This document shows, one piece after another, positions 1 to 9,567 of a stretch of 64,000 nt of DNA. The translations under genes and the position numbers were made by a program. The DNA comes from Planococcus maitriensis (lineage in GTDB: Bacteria > Bacillota > Bacilli > Bacillales_A > Planococcaceae). The notes beneath the pieces are model-generated. The model saw only the letters and a program-made list of their open reading frames with translations. It made no database searches and was not told where the DNA came from. How positions within the stretch are numbered: the first letter of the stretch is position 1; each line of letters begins with the position of its first letter. Location: assembly GCF_003289925.1 (NCBI RefSeq), contig NZ_QLZQ01000002.1, positions 207,282-271,281 on the forward strand. The letters run 5' to 3'.

Positions 1-571
1 GCTTGAGTTTCTCTGGAATCGTAGCCGAGAAAACGTACATTTCCAGGTCGTCGCGCATTTTCCCTGCGACCTGGTCGATCTCTTCGATAAAGCCCATGTC
101 AAATGCCAGGTCGGCCTCATCGACAATAAGGATCTTGGCGGTATGGACGAGCAACGCATTTTCGTTGACAAGGTCTTTCAAACGCCCCGGTGTCCCGATA
201 ACGATATGCGGCTGCGTTTTCAATTTATTGATCGAACGCTGTTTATCCGTTCCGCCGATGAACGATTTCACTTCGATGCCGGAGTCGCCGATCAATTTCT
301 GGATTTCGTTAAAGATCTGCGTTCCGAGTTCACGCGTCGGCGCAGCGATCACTGCTTGGACTTCCTGCTTCGAAACATCTATGCGTTCGACGATCGGGAT
401 GATAAAGCTATGGGTCTTGCCTGTACCTGTATGGGACTGGCCAATGGCACTGTTTCCGCTCATGATTTGCGGAATCATTTCCTTTTGGATGGCTGTCGGT
501 TCCGTAAAACCGAGTTGTTCGACCGCTTCAAGCAAAAACGGCTTGAGACGGTATTCGTTGAATTTTGTCAT
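1..571 (-). CDS. cshB: DEAD-box ATP-dependent RNA helicase CshB, C-terminus cut off by window edge
   Basis: Translating the minus strand from an ATG at 571 gives 190 residues with helicase motifs in order: Walker A SHTGTGKT (about 46-53), PTREL (79-83), TPGR (127-130), the DEAD box itself (151-154) and SAT (182-184). These belong to RecA domain 1. Domain 2 lies beyond the window. An AAGGAGG ribosome binding site precedes the ATG. The family unwinds RNA in ribosome assembly and cold adaptation. Two long plus-strand frames over the same bases are shadows. The assignment to CshB rather than another DEAD-box helicase rests on position next to ispH and yqfO, as in B. subtilis. Confidence 0.93.
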   Translation of the reverse strand, partial: MTKFNEYRLKPFLLEAVEQLGFTEPTAIQKEMIPQIMSGNSAIGQSHTGTGKTHSFIIPIVERIDVSKQEVQAVIAAPTRELGTQIFNEIQKLIGDSGIEVKSFIGGTDKQRSINKLKTQPHIVIGTPGRLKDLVNENALLVHTAKILIVDEADLAFDMGFIEEIDQVAGKMRDDLEMYVFSATIPEKLK

Positions 572-696
572 GGGATATAGTTCCCTCCTTAAGCTCTAGC
601 TATTATAGCATAAAATGGCTCTCCTACGCGATGCATCTTTTGTAAAGCGGCGGCGTCTCCGTTATAATGAAGTCATGATGTTGAAAGGAGTGCGGT

Positions 697-1683
697 TTGA
701 AAATGAAAGTAAAAAAGATTTCGCCTAGAGGGTATTGCTACGGGGTAGTGGATGCCATGGTCATCGCGAAAAATGCAGCCATGGATGAAACTTTGCCGCG
801 CCCGATTTATATATTGGGCATGATTGTCCATAACAAACATGTGACGGATGCATTCGAAGAAGATGGCATCATCACGCTCGACGGCAAAAACCGCCTCGAG
901 ATCCTCGAGAAAGTGGAAACCGGGACGGTCATCTTCACGGCACATGGCGTATCTCCGCAAGTGCGTGAATTGGCCCGCAGAAAAGGGCTTGTTTCGATCG
1001 ATGCCACGTGCCCTGATGTGACCGTGACGCACGATTTAATCCGTGAAAAAACGGCTGAAGGCTTCCATATCGTCTATATCGGCAAAAGCGGGCATCCGGA
1101 ACCGGAAGGCGCAATCGGCGTCGCTCCGGATTTGGTCCATTTGGTTGAAACGCTCGATGATGTCAATGCGCTCGAACTGGACGAAGACAAGATCATCATC
1201 ACCAACCAGACGACGATGAGCCAATGGGACGTCGTCCATATGATGGAACGTTTGAAAGAACGCTTCCCCCACGCTGAGGTCCACAAAGAGATCTGCCTGG
1301 CCACCCAAGTACGCCAGGAAGCAGTCGCAGAACAAGCAGTGGATGCCGACTTGTTGTTGGTGATCGGCGATCCGATGAGCAATAACTCCAACCGGCTGGC
1401 ACAAGTGTCCCAGGACATCGCCGGTACACCGGCTTACCGCATCTCCGACTTGTCGGAACTGAAACTGGAATGGCTGGAAGGCGTCGAAACGGTCGCCTTG
1501 ACCGCTGGTGCCTCAACGCCTACACCGATCGTCAAAGAAGTGATGAAATTCCTGGATCAATACGATCCCGAAGATCCGGAAACCCATACACTCGAACGTT
1601 CCGTTCCACTCAATAAAATCTTGCCGAAAATCAAGCATCCGAAACCATCGGAGCGTATCGAACCGTATCCGGTGAACGAATAA
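697..1683 (+). CDS. ispH: 4-hydroxy-3-methylbut-2-enyl diphosphate reductase
   Basis: Last enzyme of the MEP isoprenoid pathway; it reduces HMBPP to IPP and DMAPP using a [4Fe-4S] cluster. The 328-residue product has the three cluster cysteines at C14 (GYCYGV), C105 (ATCPDVT) and C200 (EICLATQ), plus the conserved AHGVSP segment. Length matches the Bacillus enzyme. A GAAAGGAG site ends 6 bases before a TTG at 697 and 12 before an ATG at 703, so the TTG start is preferred. It is transcribed alone, convergent with the yqfO gene, and followed by a shared hairpin. Confidence 0.95.
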   Translation: MKMKVKKISPRGYCYGVVDAMVIAKNAAMDETLPRPIYILGMIVHNKHVTDAFEEDGIITLDGKNRLEILEKVETGTVIFTAHGVSPQVRELARRKGLVSIDATCPDVTVTHDLIREKTAEGFHIVYIGKSGHPEPEGAIGVAPDLVHLVETLDDVNALELDEDKIIITNQTTMSQWDVVHMMERLKERFPHAEVHKEICLATQVRQEAVAEQAVDADLLLVIGDPMSNNSNRLAQVSQDIAGTPAYRISDLSELKLEWLEGVETVALTAGASTPTPIVKEVMKFLDQYDPEDPETHTLERSVPLNKILPKIKHPKPSERIEPYPVNE

Positions 1684-1689
1684 CACTTA

Positions 1690-1720
1690 AAAAAGAGGCC
1701 CTGAATCGGGCCTCTTTTTT
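1690..1720. terminator. Bidirectional intrinsic terminator between ispH and yqfO
   Basis: A stem of gaggccc (1695-1701) and gggcctc (1708-1714) around a 6-base loop is flanked by A and T runs. It lies between two convergent genes and can serve both. Confidence 0.9.
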
Positions 1721-1725
1721 CATGT

Positions 1726-2838
1726 TCACTTTATGCGAAACGGTTCCGTATTCACTTCGGACGGCAGGAATTCACATTGCCAGTTTGAGCTTTTTTCGGT
1801 CATGTGGTTCACGACCCCCTGGATCATCACCTTCTCGACATGATGGCCAGGGTCGATCACCGGCAAGCCAATTGCCTGTGCATCCTGGGCGACGTGGAAA
1901 TAAAGGTCACCCGTCACATAGACATCCGCTCCGGCGCGTTTTGCCTGCTGGATGTATTTATTGCCGTCGCCACCGAGCACCGCCACTTTTTTGATGGTTT
2001 CCTTGCCGGTGCCAACGACACGGGCAAACGGTACACCCAAGCTCTTTTTCACATGCTCGGCAAACTCATCAAGCGTCATCTCATCTTTCAGGCGCCCGAT
2101 GCGGCCAAGGCCCATCGGCAGCTCCTTGTTTTCCAAGGTGAACACATCGTATGCCGGCTCTTCGTAAGGATGGGCTGCGATCATCGCACGGATCACGCGG
2201 TCTTTTTCGGCTTTCCTGACAACGACTTCAATTTTCGATTCCGCTGTCTCTTCCATTTTGCCCCCTTCCCCTATATACGGATCGGCTGAGGCATTCGGCC
2301 GGAAGCGCCCAGTGCCCGATAAGGTATAGCTGCAGAAATCGTAATCACCGATCGCTCCGGCACCCGCATCGCCGAATGCCTTTCGCACTTGGCCTTCATG
2401 GCTTTCAGGCACGAAGACGGCAACTTTCACGAGCTCTGCTTCATACGTCTTCACCAATACTTCCGTGTCGTTCAATCCAAGAGCATCCGCCAACAAGTCA
2501 TTGACCCCGCCCCACGCAACATCGAGGTTCGTATGTGCTGCATACACTGCAATATCATTTTTGATCAATTTTTCCATTAGCTGGCCTTGGGGAAAATCCG
2601 TCTGCAGATTTTTCAAGGGCCGGAAAATCGGGGGATGATGCGCAATGATGAGCCCTGCACCTTTTTCGATCGCTTCATCCGCCACCGCCTCATCGACGTC
2701 GAGCGTCACGAGCACGCGTTCAACCTTTTTATTCAAGGTGCCGACATGCAGCCCAATCGGATCTCCTTCCATCGCCAGATATTTCGGCGACCATTTCTCG
2801 AATTCTTCAATGATCTGTTGGCCGTTAGGAATTTTCAT
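1726..2838 (-). CDS. Nif3-like dinuclear metal centre protein (YqfO family)
   Basis: This is a 370-residue member of the Nif3/YbgI family, also named GTP cyclohydrolase 1 type 2 homolog; the cellular role is not settled. Metal ligands are visible at H67/H68 (AHHPPIF), D106 (TNLDVAWGG), H333 (DPGHH) and E335. The long form carries an inserted PII/CutA-like domain, roughly residues 125-230, as in B. subtilis YqfO (373 aa). The start overlaps the end of trmK by 14 bases, so the two are translationally linked. An ATG with GGAGG-like sequence inside the trmK end supports the start. Confidence 0.9.
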   Translation of the reverse strand: MKIPNGQQIIEEFEKWSPKYLAMEGDPIGLHVGTLNKKVERVLVTLDVDEAVADEAIEKGAGLIIAHHPPIFRPLKNLQTDFPQGQLMEKLIKNDIAVYAAHTNLDVAWGGVNDLLADALGLNDTEVLVKTYEAELVKVAVFVPESHEGQVRKAFGDAGAGAIGDYDFCSYTLSGTGRFRPNASADPYIGEGGKMEETAESKIEVVVRKAEKDRVIRAMIAAHPYEEPAYDVFTLENKELPMGLGRIGRLKDEMTLDEFAEHVKKSLGVPFARVVGTGKETIKKVAVLGGDGNKYIQQAKRAGADVYVTGDLYFHVAQDAQAIGLPVIDPGHHVEKVMIQGVVNHMTEKSSNWQCEFLPSEVNTEPFRIK

Positions 2839-3538
2839 CCGCGAACACCTCTTCCATCAATGCGATTTTCTCGAGCAATTGCTCTCTTCTCGTACGAATG
2901 TCTTCGGTTTGTTGTGCGTTCTCCAAGCGCTCGGCGATCGCTCTCCATTGTGTCGCCTCGCGTTGCCATTTTTCCTTAAAAATATCCGTTTGCTGTTTTA
3001 ATAGTTCCGGGCCGAACAATAATTGCTTCGCATCCAGCTGCACTTCTTCAGCACCGGGTTCCAGCACGAGGATCTCGTAGATCTTGCCTTTTTCCTTCAG
3101 GATATCTTCTGCGGCAATATGCCAGCCGTTTTGGGCTGCCCATTGCCGGATCGCTTTGGCATGGACATTGGGCTGGAGGATCAAACGCTCCACGCCTTGC
3201 AGCCGGCCTTTTCCTTCTTCCAGGATGGAAGCAATAAGTGAACCGCCCATCCCGGCGATGGTCACCGCCGTGATGCCGTCTGCCGGTTCGACCGCTTCAA
3301 GGCCTGGCGCCAGACGGACAGTGATCTTGCTTTCCAGCCCTTCTTCGCGCACTTGCTTTTTCGCCGATTCATATGGGCCTTTGACGATTTCACCGGCCAC
3401 TGCACGGCTGGCGGTGCCGTTATGGAGAAGGTAGCATGGCAAATAGGCATGATCCGAGCCGATGTCCGCCACTACAGCTCCTGCCTGGACATATTCCGCC
3501 ACTTTCATTAATCGAACTGATAATTGCTGCGCGTTCAT
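2825..3538 (-). CDS. trmK: tRNA (adenine(22)-N(1))-methyltransferase
   Basis: SAM-dependent enzyme that methylates A22 in tRNA. The product is 237 residues with the glycine-rich SAM motif VADIGSDHAYLP near residues 23-34, an AGMGG segment, and QPNVHAKAIRQW, typical of the family. An upstream frame extension to 3619 exists, but AGGAGG sits 8 bases before the ATG at 3538 and the extension crosses the cccA terminator, so 3538 is chosen. It forms an overlapping pair with the downstream yqfO gene. Confidence 0.93.
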   Translation of the reverse strand: MNAQQLSVRLMKVAEYVQAGAVVADIGSDHAYLPCYLLHNGTASRAVAGEIVKGPYESAKKQVREEGLESKITVRLAPGLEAVEPADGITAVTIAGMGGSLIASILEEGKGRLQGVERLILQPNVHAKAIRQWAAQNGWHIAAEDILKEKGKIYEILVLEPGAEEVQLDAKQLLFGPELLKQQTDIFKEKWQREATQWRAIAERLENAQQTEDIRTRREQLLEKIALMEEVFADENS

Positions 3539-3555
3539 AAAGTTCCTCCTAATTG

Positions 3556-3593
3556 ACAAAAAACCCTTAGCTCCGGAAGAACTAAGGGTTTTT
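3556..3593 (-). terminator. Terminator of cccA
   Basis: A 9-base-pair stem (aacccttag 3562-3570 with ctaagggtt 3582-3590) is followed on the minus strand by a run of seven T. It separates cccA from trmK. Confidence 0.88.
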
Positions 3594-3597
3594 GATG

Positions 3598-3990
3598 CTA
3601 TTCGAGTGACAGTACCCACTCAGCCATTGCTGATACGTTTTCTTCTGGAACCGTACCCGGTGGCATTGAGCCTTTACCGTTGATCAGAATCTCTTCGATT
3701 TCTTCTTGTGAAAGTTCTGTGGCTACCAATGATGGGCCAACTCCGCCTTCATAGCTTGAACCGTGGCAAGAAACACAGCTTGACTGTGCATGGGATTCAG
3801 GGTCGAAGTCGCCGCTAGCTGCTTCTTCTCCGCCTTCGCCTTCAGCCGCTTCTTCTCCGCCGCCTTCTTCAGCCGCTTGTTCTTCAGCGATTTCAGCTTC
3901 GTTGCCGACTCCTTCCAATGACAGGAAGAAAATCAGGCCAATACCGAAAGCCATGATTAAGATATAAGGTACAATTGCATTCTTTTGCAT
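3598..3990 (-). CDS. cccA: Membrane-anchored cytochrome c-550
   Basis: Small respiratory cytochrome of the outer membrane face. The 130-residue protein has one N-terminal membrane segment (about 6-25), an acidic Glu/Gly/Ala linker of about 30 residues (31-60), then a haem c domain with CVSCH (C72, C75, H76) and a likely axial methionine M109 (GKGSMPPG). AAGGAGGGG precedes the ATG. As in B. subtilis it lies upstream of trmK-yqfO. The linker is more acidic and simpler in composition than in B. subtilis CccA. Confidence 0.93.
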   Translation of the reverse strand: MQKNAIVPYILIMAFGIGLIFFLSLEGVGNEAEIAEEQAAEEGGGEEAAEGEGGEEAASGDFDPESHAQSSCVSCHGSSYEGGVGPSLVATELSQEEIEEILINGKGSMPPGTVPEENVSAMAEWVLSLE

Positions 3991-4181
3991 CCGTTACCCC
4001 TCCTTCTACTGTGTTCTGCTTGATGATAGTATAAGTATCATTCATTATTGTACTGTATTATCCAGTAAACGAAAAGCCATAACGGATAATAATTGCCGTA
4101 TTGTGACAAAATCGGTAAATTCGAAGGATTCTGTTGACGGCAATAAACAGGCAGTCAAAGTTTCACGGTTTTGCAAAGCAA

Positions 4182-5321
4182 TCAGCAGCCGACCAGACGT
4201 GAAATAACCATGCGCTGCACTTCGGATGTCCCTTCGCCGATCTCCAGGAGCTTGGCGTCGCGCATATAGCGCTCGACCTCGTATTCCTTCATATAGCCAT
4301 ACCCCCCGTGGATCTGGATCGCTTCGTCAGCCACTTCCATCGCCATTTCGGAGGCATACAATTTGGCCATGGACGCTTCTTTCGTGAACGGGCGCCCTTG
4401 GTCTTTCAGCCATGCCGCCTTGTAGACCATATTGCGCGCGAGTTCGATTTTCATCGCCATATCAGCGAGCTTGAATTGCGTCACTTGGAATTCCGATAAA
4501 GGCTTGCCGAACTGCTTGCGTTCTTTCGCATAAGCGAGCGCTTTGTTGAACGCGCCTTGTGCGATCCCGACTGCCATCGCCGCAATGCCGATACGCCCGC
4601 CGTCAAGCGTCACGAGGAATTGCTTGAAACCTTCGCCGCGTTTGCCGAGCAGGTTTTCCTTTGGCACACGGACGTTCTCGAGCACCAATTCAGTCGTATT
4701 CGATGCGTTCAAGCCCATCTTTTCGTAATTATCGATGATGGTGAAACCTTCTGCATCTGTCGGGACGATGATGGCGCTGATTTCCTTTTTGCCGTCGTTC
4801 ATTCCGGTGATGGCCGTGATCGCCAAATGCTTCGCGTGGCTCGCGTTCGTAATATATACTTTCGATCCATTGATGACCCAATCGTCCCCGTCTTCCACTG
4901 CTCGGGTTTCCGTCCCCCCAGCATCCGAACCGGCATTCGGTTCCGTCAGCCCAAATGCGCCGAACGATTCACCCGTACAGATCGGCGTCAAGTATTTCTG
5001 TTTCTGCTCTTCCGTCCCGAATAAGCTGAGCGGAGCGCCACCTAATGAAATATGGGCAGAATACGTGATGCCTGTCGAAGCACAGACACGGCTCAACTCT
5101 TCCGTGACGATCGCAAAGCTTGTGGTGTCTGCCCCGGCGCCGCCATAAGCTTCATCAAACGGCAAGCCCATCATCCCCATGTCGGACAGCTGCTTGAATG
5201 CTTCTTTCGGAAATTCTTTCGTGCGGTCGCGGTCGACTGCACCGGGAGCGACCACTTTATCGGCGAACTCCCGCATCGTTTTCTTGATCATCTGTTGCTC
5301 TTGCGTCAAATCGAAATTCAT
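4182..5321 (-). CDS. Acyl-CoA dehydrogenase
   Basis: FAD flavoenzyme of fatty or branched-chain acid oxidation, 379 residues, the usual length for short-chain family members. Visible signatures are FGLTEPNAGSDAGG (FAD/substrate loop), the GGRIGIAAMAVGIAQGA helix, and IHGGYGYMKEYEVERYMRD. The catalytic base is expected at E363 in GEGTSEVQR, the position of the glutamate in butyryl-CoA dehydrogenase. It is a single gene between sigA and cccA, which are closer neighbours in B. subtilis, so it looks like an insertion in the block. Substrate chain length cannot be read from sequence. Confidence 0.92.
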   Translation of the reverse strand: MNFDLTQEQQMIKKTMREFADKVVAPGAVDRDRTKEFPKEAFKQLSDMGMMGLPFDEAYGGAGADTTSFAIVTEELSRVCASTGITYSAHISLGGAPLSLFGTEEQKQKYLTPICTGESFGAFGLTEPNAGSDAGGTETRAVEDGDDWVINGSKVYITNASHAKHLAITAITGMNDGKKEISAIIVPTDAEGFTIIDNYEKMGLNASNTTELVLENVRVPKENLLGKRGEGFKQFLVTLDGGRIGIAAMAVGIAQGAFNKALAYAKERKQFGKPLSEFQVTQFKLADMAMKIELARNMVYKAAWLKDQGRPFTKEASMAKLYASEMAMEVADEAIQIHGGYGYMKEYEVERYMRDAKLLEIGEGTSEVQRMVISRLVGC

Positions 5322-5481
5322 GTCTTACATCCCCTTCGCTGTGAATACGCTTACAATATTCATTATATAGCTAAAATTCCGACACAAGCAAGGCTTAACG
5401 GAAAGTTATTCCAATATGTTGTTCAGCTGGCGAATGGAGAGGTTTTGGACACTCCGGTATAGCTGCAGCGATTTCAGAAAT

Positions 5482-5522
5482 CAAAAAAAAATCCTCCCTG
5501 GCTTTGCGCCCGGAAGGATTTG
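5482..5522 (-). terminator. Terminator of sigA
   Basis: On the minus strand a 9-pair stem (aatccttcc with gggaggatt, plus coordinates 5490-5520) is followed by eight or more T, just after the sigA stop. Confidence 0.9.
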
Positions 5523-5529
5523 TCCATTT

Positions 5530-6684
5530 TTATTCCAAGAAATCTTTCAAGCGCTTGCTGCGCGATGGATGGCGCAGTTTGCGGAGTGCTTTCGCCTCGA
5601 TTTGGCGGATGCGCTCACGCGTCACGCCGAATACTTTGCCGACTTCCTCAAGTGTCCGCGTACGGCCGTCATCCAGGCCGAAACGCAGGCGCAGTACATT
5701 TTCTTCTCTGTCAGTCAATGTGTCGAGCACATCTTCCAACTGCTCTTTCAGCAATTCATATGCCGCGTGGTCGGATGGTGATTGTGCATCTGAATCTTCG
5801 ATGAAATCTCCCAGATGCGAATCATCTTCCTCGCCGATCGGCGTTTCGAGCGAGACCGGTTCCTGGGCGATCTTCAGGATCTCACGCACTTTTTCAGGCA
5901 ATAGATCCATTTCTTCGCCGATTTCCTCCGGTGACGGCTCGCGGCCTAAGTCCTGCAATAGCTGGCGCTGGACGCGGATCAGTTTGTTGATCGTTTCGAC
6001 CATATGGACCGGGATGCGGATGGTCCGTGCCTGGTCGGCGATGGCGCGCGTAATGGCCTGGCGGATCCACCATGTGGCGTAGGTACTGAATTTGAAGCCT
6101 TTCGAGTAGTCGAATTTCTCGACCGCTTTGATAAGCCCCATATTCCCTTCCTGGATCAGGTCCAGGAATAGCATGCCGCGGCCCACATAGCGTTTCGCGA
6201 TCGATACGACGAGACGCAAGTTGGCTTCAGCGAGGCGTTTTTTCGCTTCTTCGTCGCCTTGTTCGATGAGTTTGGCAAGGCGCACTTCTTCCTCTGCCTT
6301 CAATAGGTCGACCCGTCCGATTTCTTTCAGGTACATGCGTACCGGGTCATTGATCTTGACGCCTGGGGGAACGCTTAAGTCATTCAAGTCGAACTTCTCT
6401 TCCGTCGGTTTCATGAGACGGTCCAAATGCTCTTCGTCGTCACTCTTGCGTTCGAGTTCGATGCCATGCCCTTCCAATTGATCAATGAATTCTTCTACTT
6501 GGTCCGATTCCATTTCAAAAATAGCTAATTTATCGGCAATCTGTTCGTAGTTCAATTCTCCGGTTTTTTTCCCTTGTTCGATCAATTGCTTTTTCGCGTC
6601 TTCTACACTTGCTTCCGGGCCTTCAGCAGGCAACGGGATGCTGTTTGTTACGACTTCTGTTTGGCGTTCAGATTTCTCAGCCAT
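5530..6684 (-). CDS. sigA: Primary RNA polymerase sigma factor SigA (RpoD)
   Basis: Housekeeping sigma-70 factor, 384 residues (B. subtilis SigA 371). After a variable acidic N-terminus (about 1-110), region 1.2 begins at [14 protein letters not shown], region 2 spans about 150-220 and contains [17 protein letters not shown] for -10 recognition, and region 4 ends with the [20 protein letters not shown] helix-turn-helix for -35 binding. AAAGGAGGAAG precedes the ATG. It follows dnaG by 33 bases in the classic dnaG-sigA macromolecular synthesis operon and ends at its own terminator. Confidence 0.98.
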   Translation of the reverse strand: MAEKSERQTEVVTNSIPLPAEGPEASVEDAKKQLIEQGKKTGELNYEQIADKLAIFEMESDQVEEFIDQLEGHGIELERKSDDEEHLDRLMKPTEEKFDLNDLSVPPGVKINDPVRMYLKEIGRVDLLKAEEEVRLAKLIEQGDEEAKKRLAEANLRLVVSIAKRYVGRGMLFLDLIQEGNMGLIKAVEKFDYSKGFKFSTYATWWIRQAITRAIADQARTIRIPVHMVETINKLIRVQRQLLQDLGREPSPEEIGEEMDLLPEKVREILKIAQEPVSLETPIGEEDDSHLGDFIEDSDAQSPSDHAAYELLKEQLEDVLDTLTDREENVLRLRFGLDDGRTRTLEEVGKVFGVTRERIRQIEAKALRKLRHPSRSKRLKDFLE

Positions 6685-6717
6685 ACAACTTCCTCCTTTA
6701 GAAAAAACCGGAATAAT

Positions 6718-8523
6718 CTACAATGATTTCCGTAAAGCAATCACTTCTTGTGCTAGAAGCAAAGCGCGCTTCAAATCATGCTGTTTTTCCGCTTCTTTTG
6801 ATTGCTGGATTTTTAAATTGATTTGTTGCTCGATGCGGTGCTTGTTCAAGTGCTTCAGGCAATCTTCGATCTCTTCTTCCGGATGGTCGGGATCTCTTTC
6901 GGCCAAGGCCGTTTCCATCACCAGCTTCCGGAGCTCCTGGTCCGTCAGGGTTTCCAGGAACTTATGGAAATCTGCCTTTTCCCATTCCTCGTAGAAACCG
7001 AGCAGCTGGACATACAGCGCCTGGTATTCTTCACTGATGAACGGGATGGCTTCCGCTTCACGGGCCAGCTTGTCCATCACGGCGGGGTCTGCGAGCGCGT
7101 GTGCGAACAGCAATCGTTCTGCGCGGTGCAGCGACGTGATTTTCTTCTGCTCCCTTTTCGGAGCTGCCTGGACCGATTCAGCGGCTTTCGGCCGGCTTCG
7201 TTCAATGCTCCGTGTTTCCAAGCGCCTATACTGCTGCAATATGGCTTCTTCCGAGAGTTTCGTTTCTGCCGACAGCTGCTTAATATACAAATCCCTTTCA
7301 ACAGGTGAGGATTTTCCCGCCAATAGCTGGAGCACCTCTTGGATATATTGAAGGAGATCGTTTTCATATTGAAAGTTCTTATGGCGGCGCGCATGCATCA
7401 TCGCAAAGGCGATAAAGGTTTGCGGCTTCTCGATAATGTGCTCCCGAAAAGCATCGGCGCCGTTTTGGCGGACATAGTCATCGGGGTCCATGCCATTCGG
7501 CAGCACCGCAATCCCGACTTTGAAATTCGCTTCCTCAAGCGGCACCGCCGCCCGTTTTGCCGCTTCCCATCCGGCATCATCACCGTCAAAGCAAACGACC
7601 ACTTCCTGGGCAAAGCGCTTCATTTGGCGGATATGCTGAGGCGTCAATGATGTGCCCATTGTCGCCAGCGCATTGTCGATGCCAGCCTTGCCGGCGGCGA
7701 TGACATCCATGAATCCTTCAAACAGGACGATTTTCCGGTTTTTCCGGATTGCGCCGCGTGCCAGATGGACGTTATAGAGAACTTGGCTTTTCTGGAAAAT
7801 CGGCGACTCAGGGCTGTTCATGTATTTCGCTTCCTGTTTGGACTGTTCAAGGACCCTTCCTGAAAACGCAATGGCCTTGCCGTTTTCGTTCATGATCGGA
7901 AACATGATCCTGCCGCGGAAACGGTCGAACCAGCCATCGGATTTCTCACGCTTGATCGCTAGCCCGCTGGCTTCCAATTGTTCGTCATCATACCCTTTCC
8001 TGCGCAAGGCGACCTCCATATAGTTCCATTCAGGAAGCGCCCAGCCAATCCGGTATTTTTCGATGATTTCCTGCGTGAACCCCCGGCTCTCCAAATAATC
8101 AAGAGCCGCTTGGCCTTCTTCCGTATTCAGCAAAATGTGATGGTACATATCTGCAGCGAATTCATGCATTAAAATGAGCGGATCGTCATTTCTCGCCTGC
8201 GCTGCCCCCCTGCCTTCTCCTGGCTGGACGTCGACCTCGATTCCAGAGCGCTCGCCGAGTTTGGCCAGGGCTTCCTGGAAACTGATGTTCTCGATGTCCA
8301 TCAAGAACGTGATGGCGTTGCCGCCAGCCCCGCAGCCGAAGCAATGGAAAATCTGCTTATCGGCCGTCACTGAAAAGGACGGTGTGCTTTCCCCGTGGAA
8401 TGGGCAGAGGCCGAACCAATTGCGGCCTCTTTTCGTCAATTGGACATATTCGCCCACGACATCCACAATATCCGCCTTGGAACGGATTTCTTCGATCACT
8501 TCTTCAGGAATTCGATTGGACAC
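6718..8523 (-). CDS. dnaG: DNA primase
   Basis: Makes RNA primers at the replication fork. The 601-residue product has the N-terminal CHC2 zinc ribbon (C40, H43, C61, C64), a Toprim catalytic core with LFEGFMD and CFDGDDAGWEA acidic motifs, and a C-terminal helicase-binding region. The start is a GTG at 8521-8523. The next residues SNRIPEE align with the B. subtilis N-terminus GNRIPDE, which supports it even though the ribosome binding site is weak. It is cotranscribed with sigA. Confidence 0.97.
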   Translation of the reverse strand: MSNRIPEEVIEEIRSKADIVDVVGEYVQLTKRGRNWFGLCPFHGESTPSFSVTADKQIFHCFGCGAGGNAITFLMDIENISFQEALAKLGERSGIEVDVQPGEGRGAAQARNDDPLILMHEFAADMYHHILLNTEEGQAALDYLESRGFTQEIIEKYRIGWALPEWNYMEVALRRKGYDDEQLEASGLAIKREKSDGWFDRFRGRIMFPIMNENGKAIAFSGRVLEQSKQEAKYMNSPESPIFQKSQVLYNVHLARGAIRKNRKIVLFEGFMDVIAAGKAGIDNALATMGTSLTPQHIRQMKRFAQEVVVCFDGDDAGWEAAKRAAVPLEEANFKVGIAVLPNGMDPDDYVRQNGADAFREHIIEKPQTFIAFAMMHARRHKNFQYENDLLQYIQEVLQLLAGKSSPVERDLYIKQLSAETKLSEEAILQQYRRLETRSIERSRPKAAESVQAAPKREQKKITSLHRAERLLFAHALADPAVMDKLAREAEAIPFISEEYQALYVQLLGFYEEWEKADFHKFLETLTDQELRKLVMETALAERDPDHPEEEIEDCLKHLNKHRIEQQINLKIQQSKEAEKQHDLKRALLLAQEVIALRKSL

Positions 8524-8646
8524 CTTATCACCATCTTTATTTGCTTACCTTACTTTATTCGTTGAAATCCATTAAAATCCTTCAAATTTCGACAAAAAGA
8601 TGGGAAAGCTCATCATGTTGTTATTAAGCTTTAGCCACAATTCTTC

Positions 8647-8675
8647 ATTATAAAACGTTTTTTTGTAAAAATCCA
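8647..8675 (-). promoter_or_regulatory. Possible sigma-A promoter of dnaG-sigA
   Basis: On the minus strand TGGATT and TATAAT are separated by 17 bases, about 125 bases before dnaG. The -35 is poor but the same TGGATT-17-TATAAT arrangement precedes yqzM in this window. Nothing else was seen in the rest of the 8524-8718 gap. Confidence 0.45.
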
Positions 8676-8717
8676 TAGAAAGGCGTAGAAAAGAGGTCTT
8701 TCTATTATACAGGCATA

Positions 8718-8745
8718 AGAAAAACCGCCTTGGCAGGCGGAATCT
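8718..8745 (-). terminator. Terminator of ppsR
   Basis: The stem ccgcct/aggcgg (8725-8740) with a 4-base loop is followed on the minus strand by a T-rich run, directly after the ppsR stop codon. Confidence 0.82.
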
Positions 8746-8747
8746 TC

Positions 8748-9557
8748 TTATTGTTTCTGGAGTTTTCCAAGAATCAAATTCGCGGTTTCCTCAACAGCCC
8801 GGTTCGTGACGTCAAGCGTCTCGCAGCCGATGCGGTCGACCACTTTGCGGAAATGGACGATTTCTTCATGGATGCGGTCCAGTTTCGCATAATTGGCATC
8901 ATCGTTCAGGCCAAGGGCGATCAAACGCTCTTTCCGGATATTATTCAATTTTTCAGGCGAAATGACCAAACCGAAGCATTTTTTCGGATCCACGTCAAAC
9001 AGCTCATCCGGCGGGTCCACTTCAGGCACGAGCGGCACATTGGCCACTTTCAGCCGTTTATGTGCCAAATACTGCGAGAGCGGGGTTTTCGATGTTCTCG
9101 ACACGCCCACCAAGACGATATCCGCCAGCAAAATGCCGCGCGGGTCGCGCCCATCGTCGTATTTGACCGCAAATTCGATCGCTTCGACTTTCTTGAAGTA
9201 ATCGTCATCGAGCTTCCGCACCAGCCCGGCTTCCCCGATCGGTGCGGAATGCAGCTCTTCTTCCAAGGCATCAAGCAACGGCCCCATCAAGTCGATCGCC
9301 TTGATACCGTGACGCGCCGTTTCGCGTTCGACAAAATGGCGCAGCTCTTTCGAGACGAGCGTATAGACAATCACTGCCCGCTGCCCTTCCGCCAGTTTGA
9401 TGATCTCCTGCAAGTGTTCGATGGATTCGATATACGGGAACCGTTTCAAGACGGCATTCTGTTCTGTATTCAAGTATTGGCTGATGGCCGCTTTCGCGAC
9501 AAGCTCTCCGGTTTCGCCCACGGAATCGGAGACGATAAAAACACGCAATAAACTCAT
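8748..9557 (-). CDS. ppsR: Pyruvate, phosphate dikinase regulatory protein (YqfL/PDRP, DUF299)
   Basis: Bifunctional kinase/phosphorylase family that switches PPDK or PEP synthase on and off by threonine phosphorylation. The 269-residue protein starts [18 protein letters not shown], typical of the family, and has the P-loop-like GVSRTSKTP at about 151-159. The frame extends to 9605, but GAGGTG lies just before the ATG at 9557 and homologues begin there. It starts just inside the end of ccpN, overlapping it by about... the ccpN stop lies at 9568, so the genes are separated by 10 bases. Pairing with ccpN is conserved in Bacilli and fits a role in gluconeogenic control. No dikinase gene is in the window. 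Confidence 0.92.
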   Translation of the reverse strand: MSLLRVFIVSDSVGETGELVAKAAISQYLNTEQNAVLKRFPYIESIEHLQEIIKLAEGQRAVIVYTLVSKELRHFVERETARHGIKAIDLMGPLLDALEEELHSAPIGEAGLVRKLDDDYFKKVEAIEFAVKYDDGRDPRGILLADIVLVGVSRTSKTPLSQYLAHKRLKVANVPLVPEVDPPDELFDVDPKKCFGLVISPEKLNNIRKERLIALGLNDDANYAKLDRIHEEIVHFRKVVDRIGCETLDVTNRAVEETANLILGKLQKQ

Positions 9558-9567
9558 AATCTGCACC

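Noticed and set aside
8730-9551. A 273-residue plus-strand frame over ppsR
   Set aside because: It is the antisense shadow of ppsR; it has no family features and no ribosome binding site. Similar long antisense frames at 12045-12866, 12900-13607 and 53180-54007 were rejected for the same reason.
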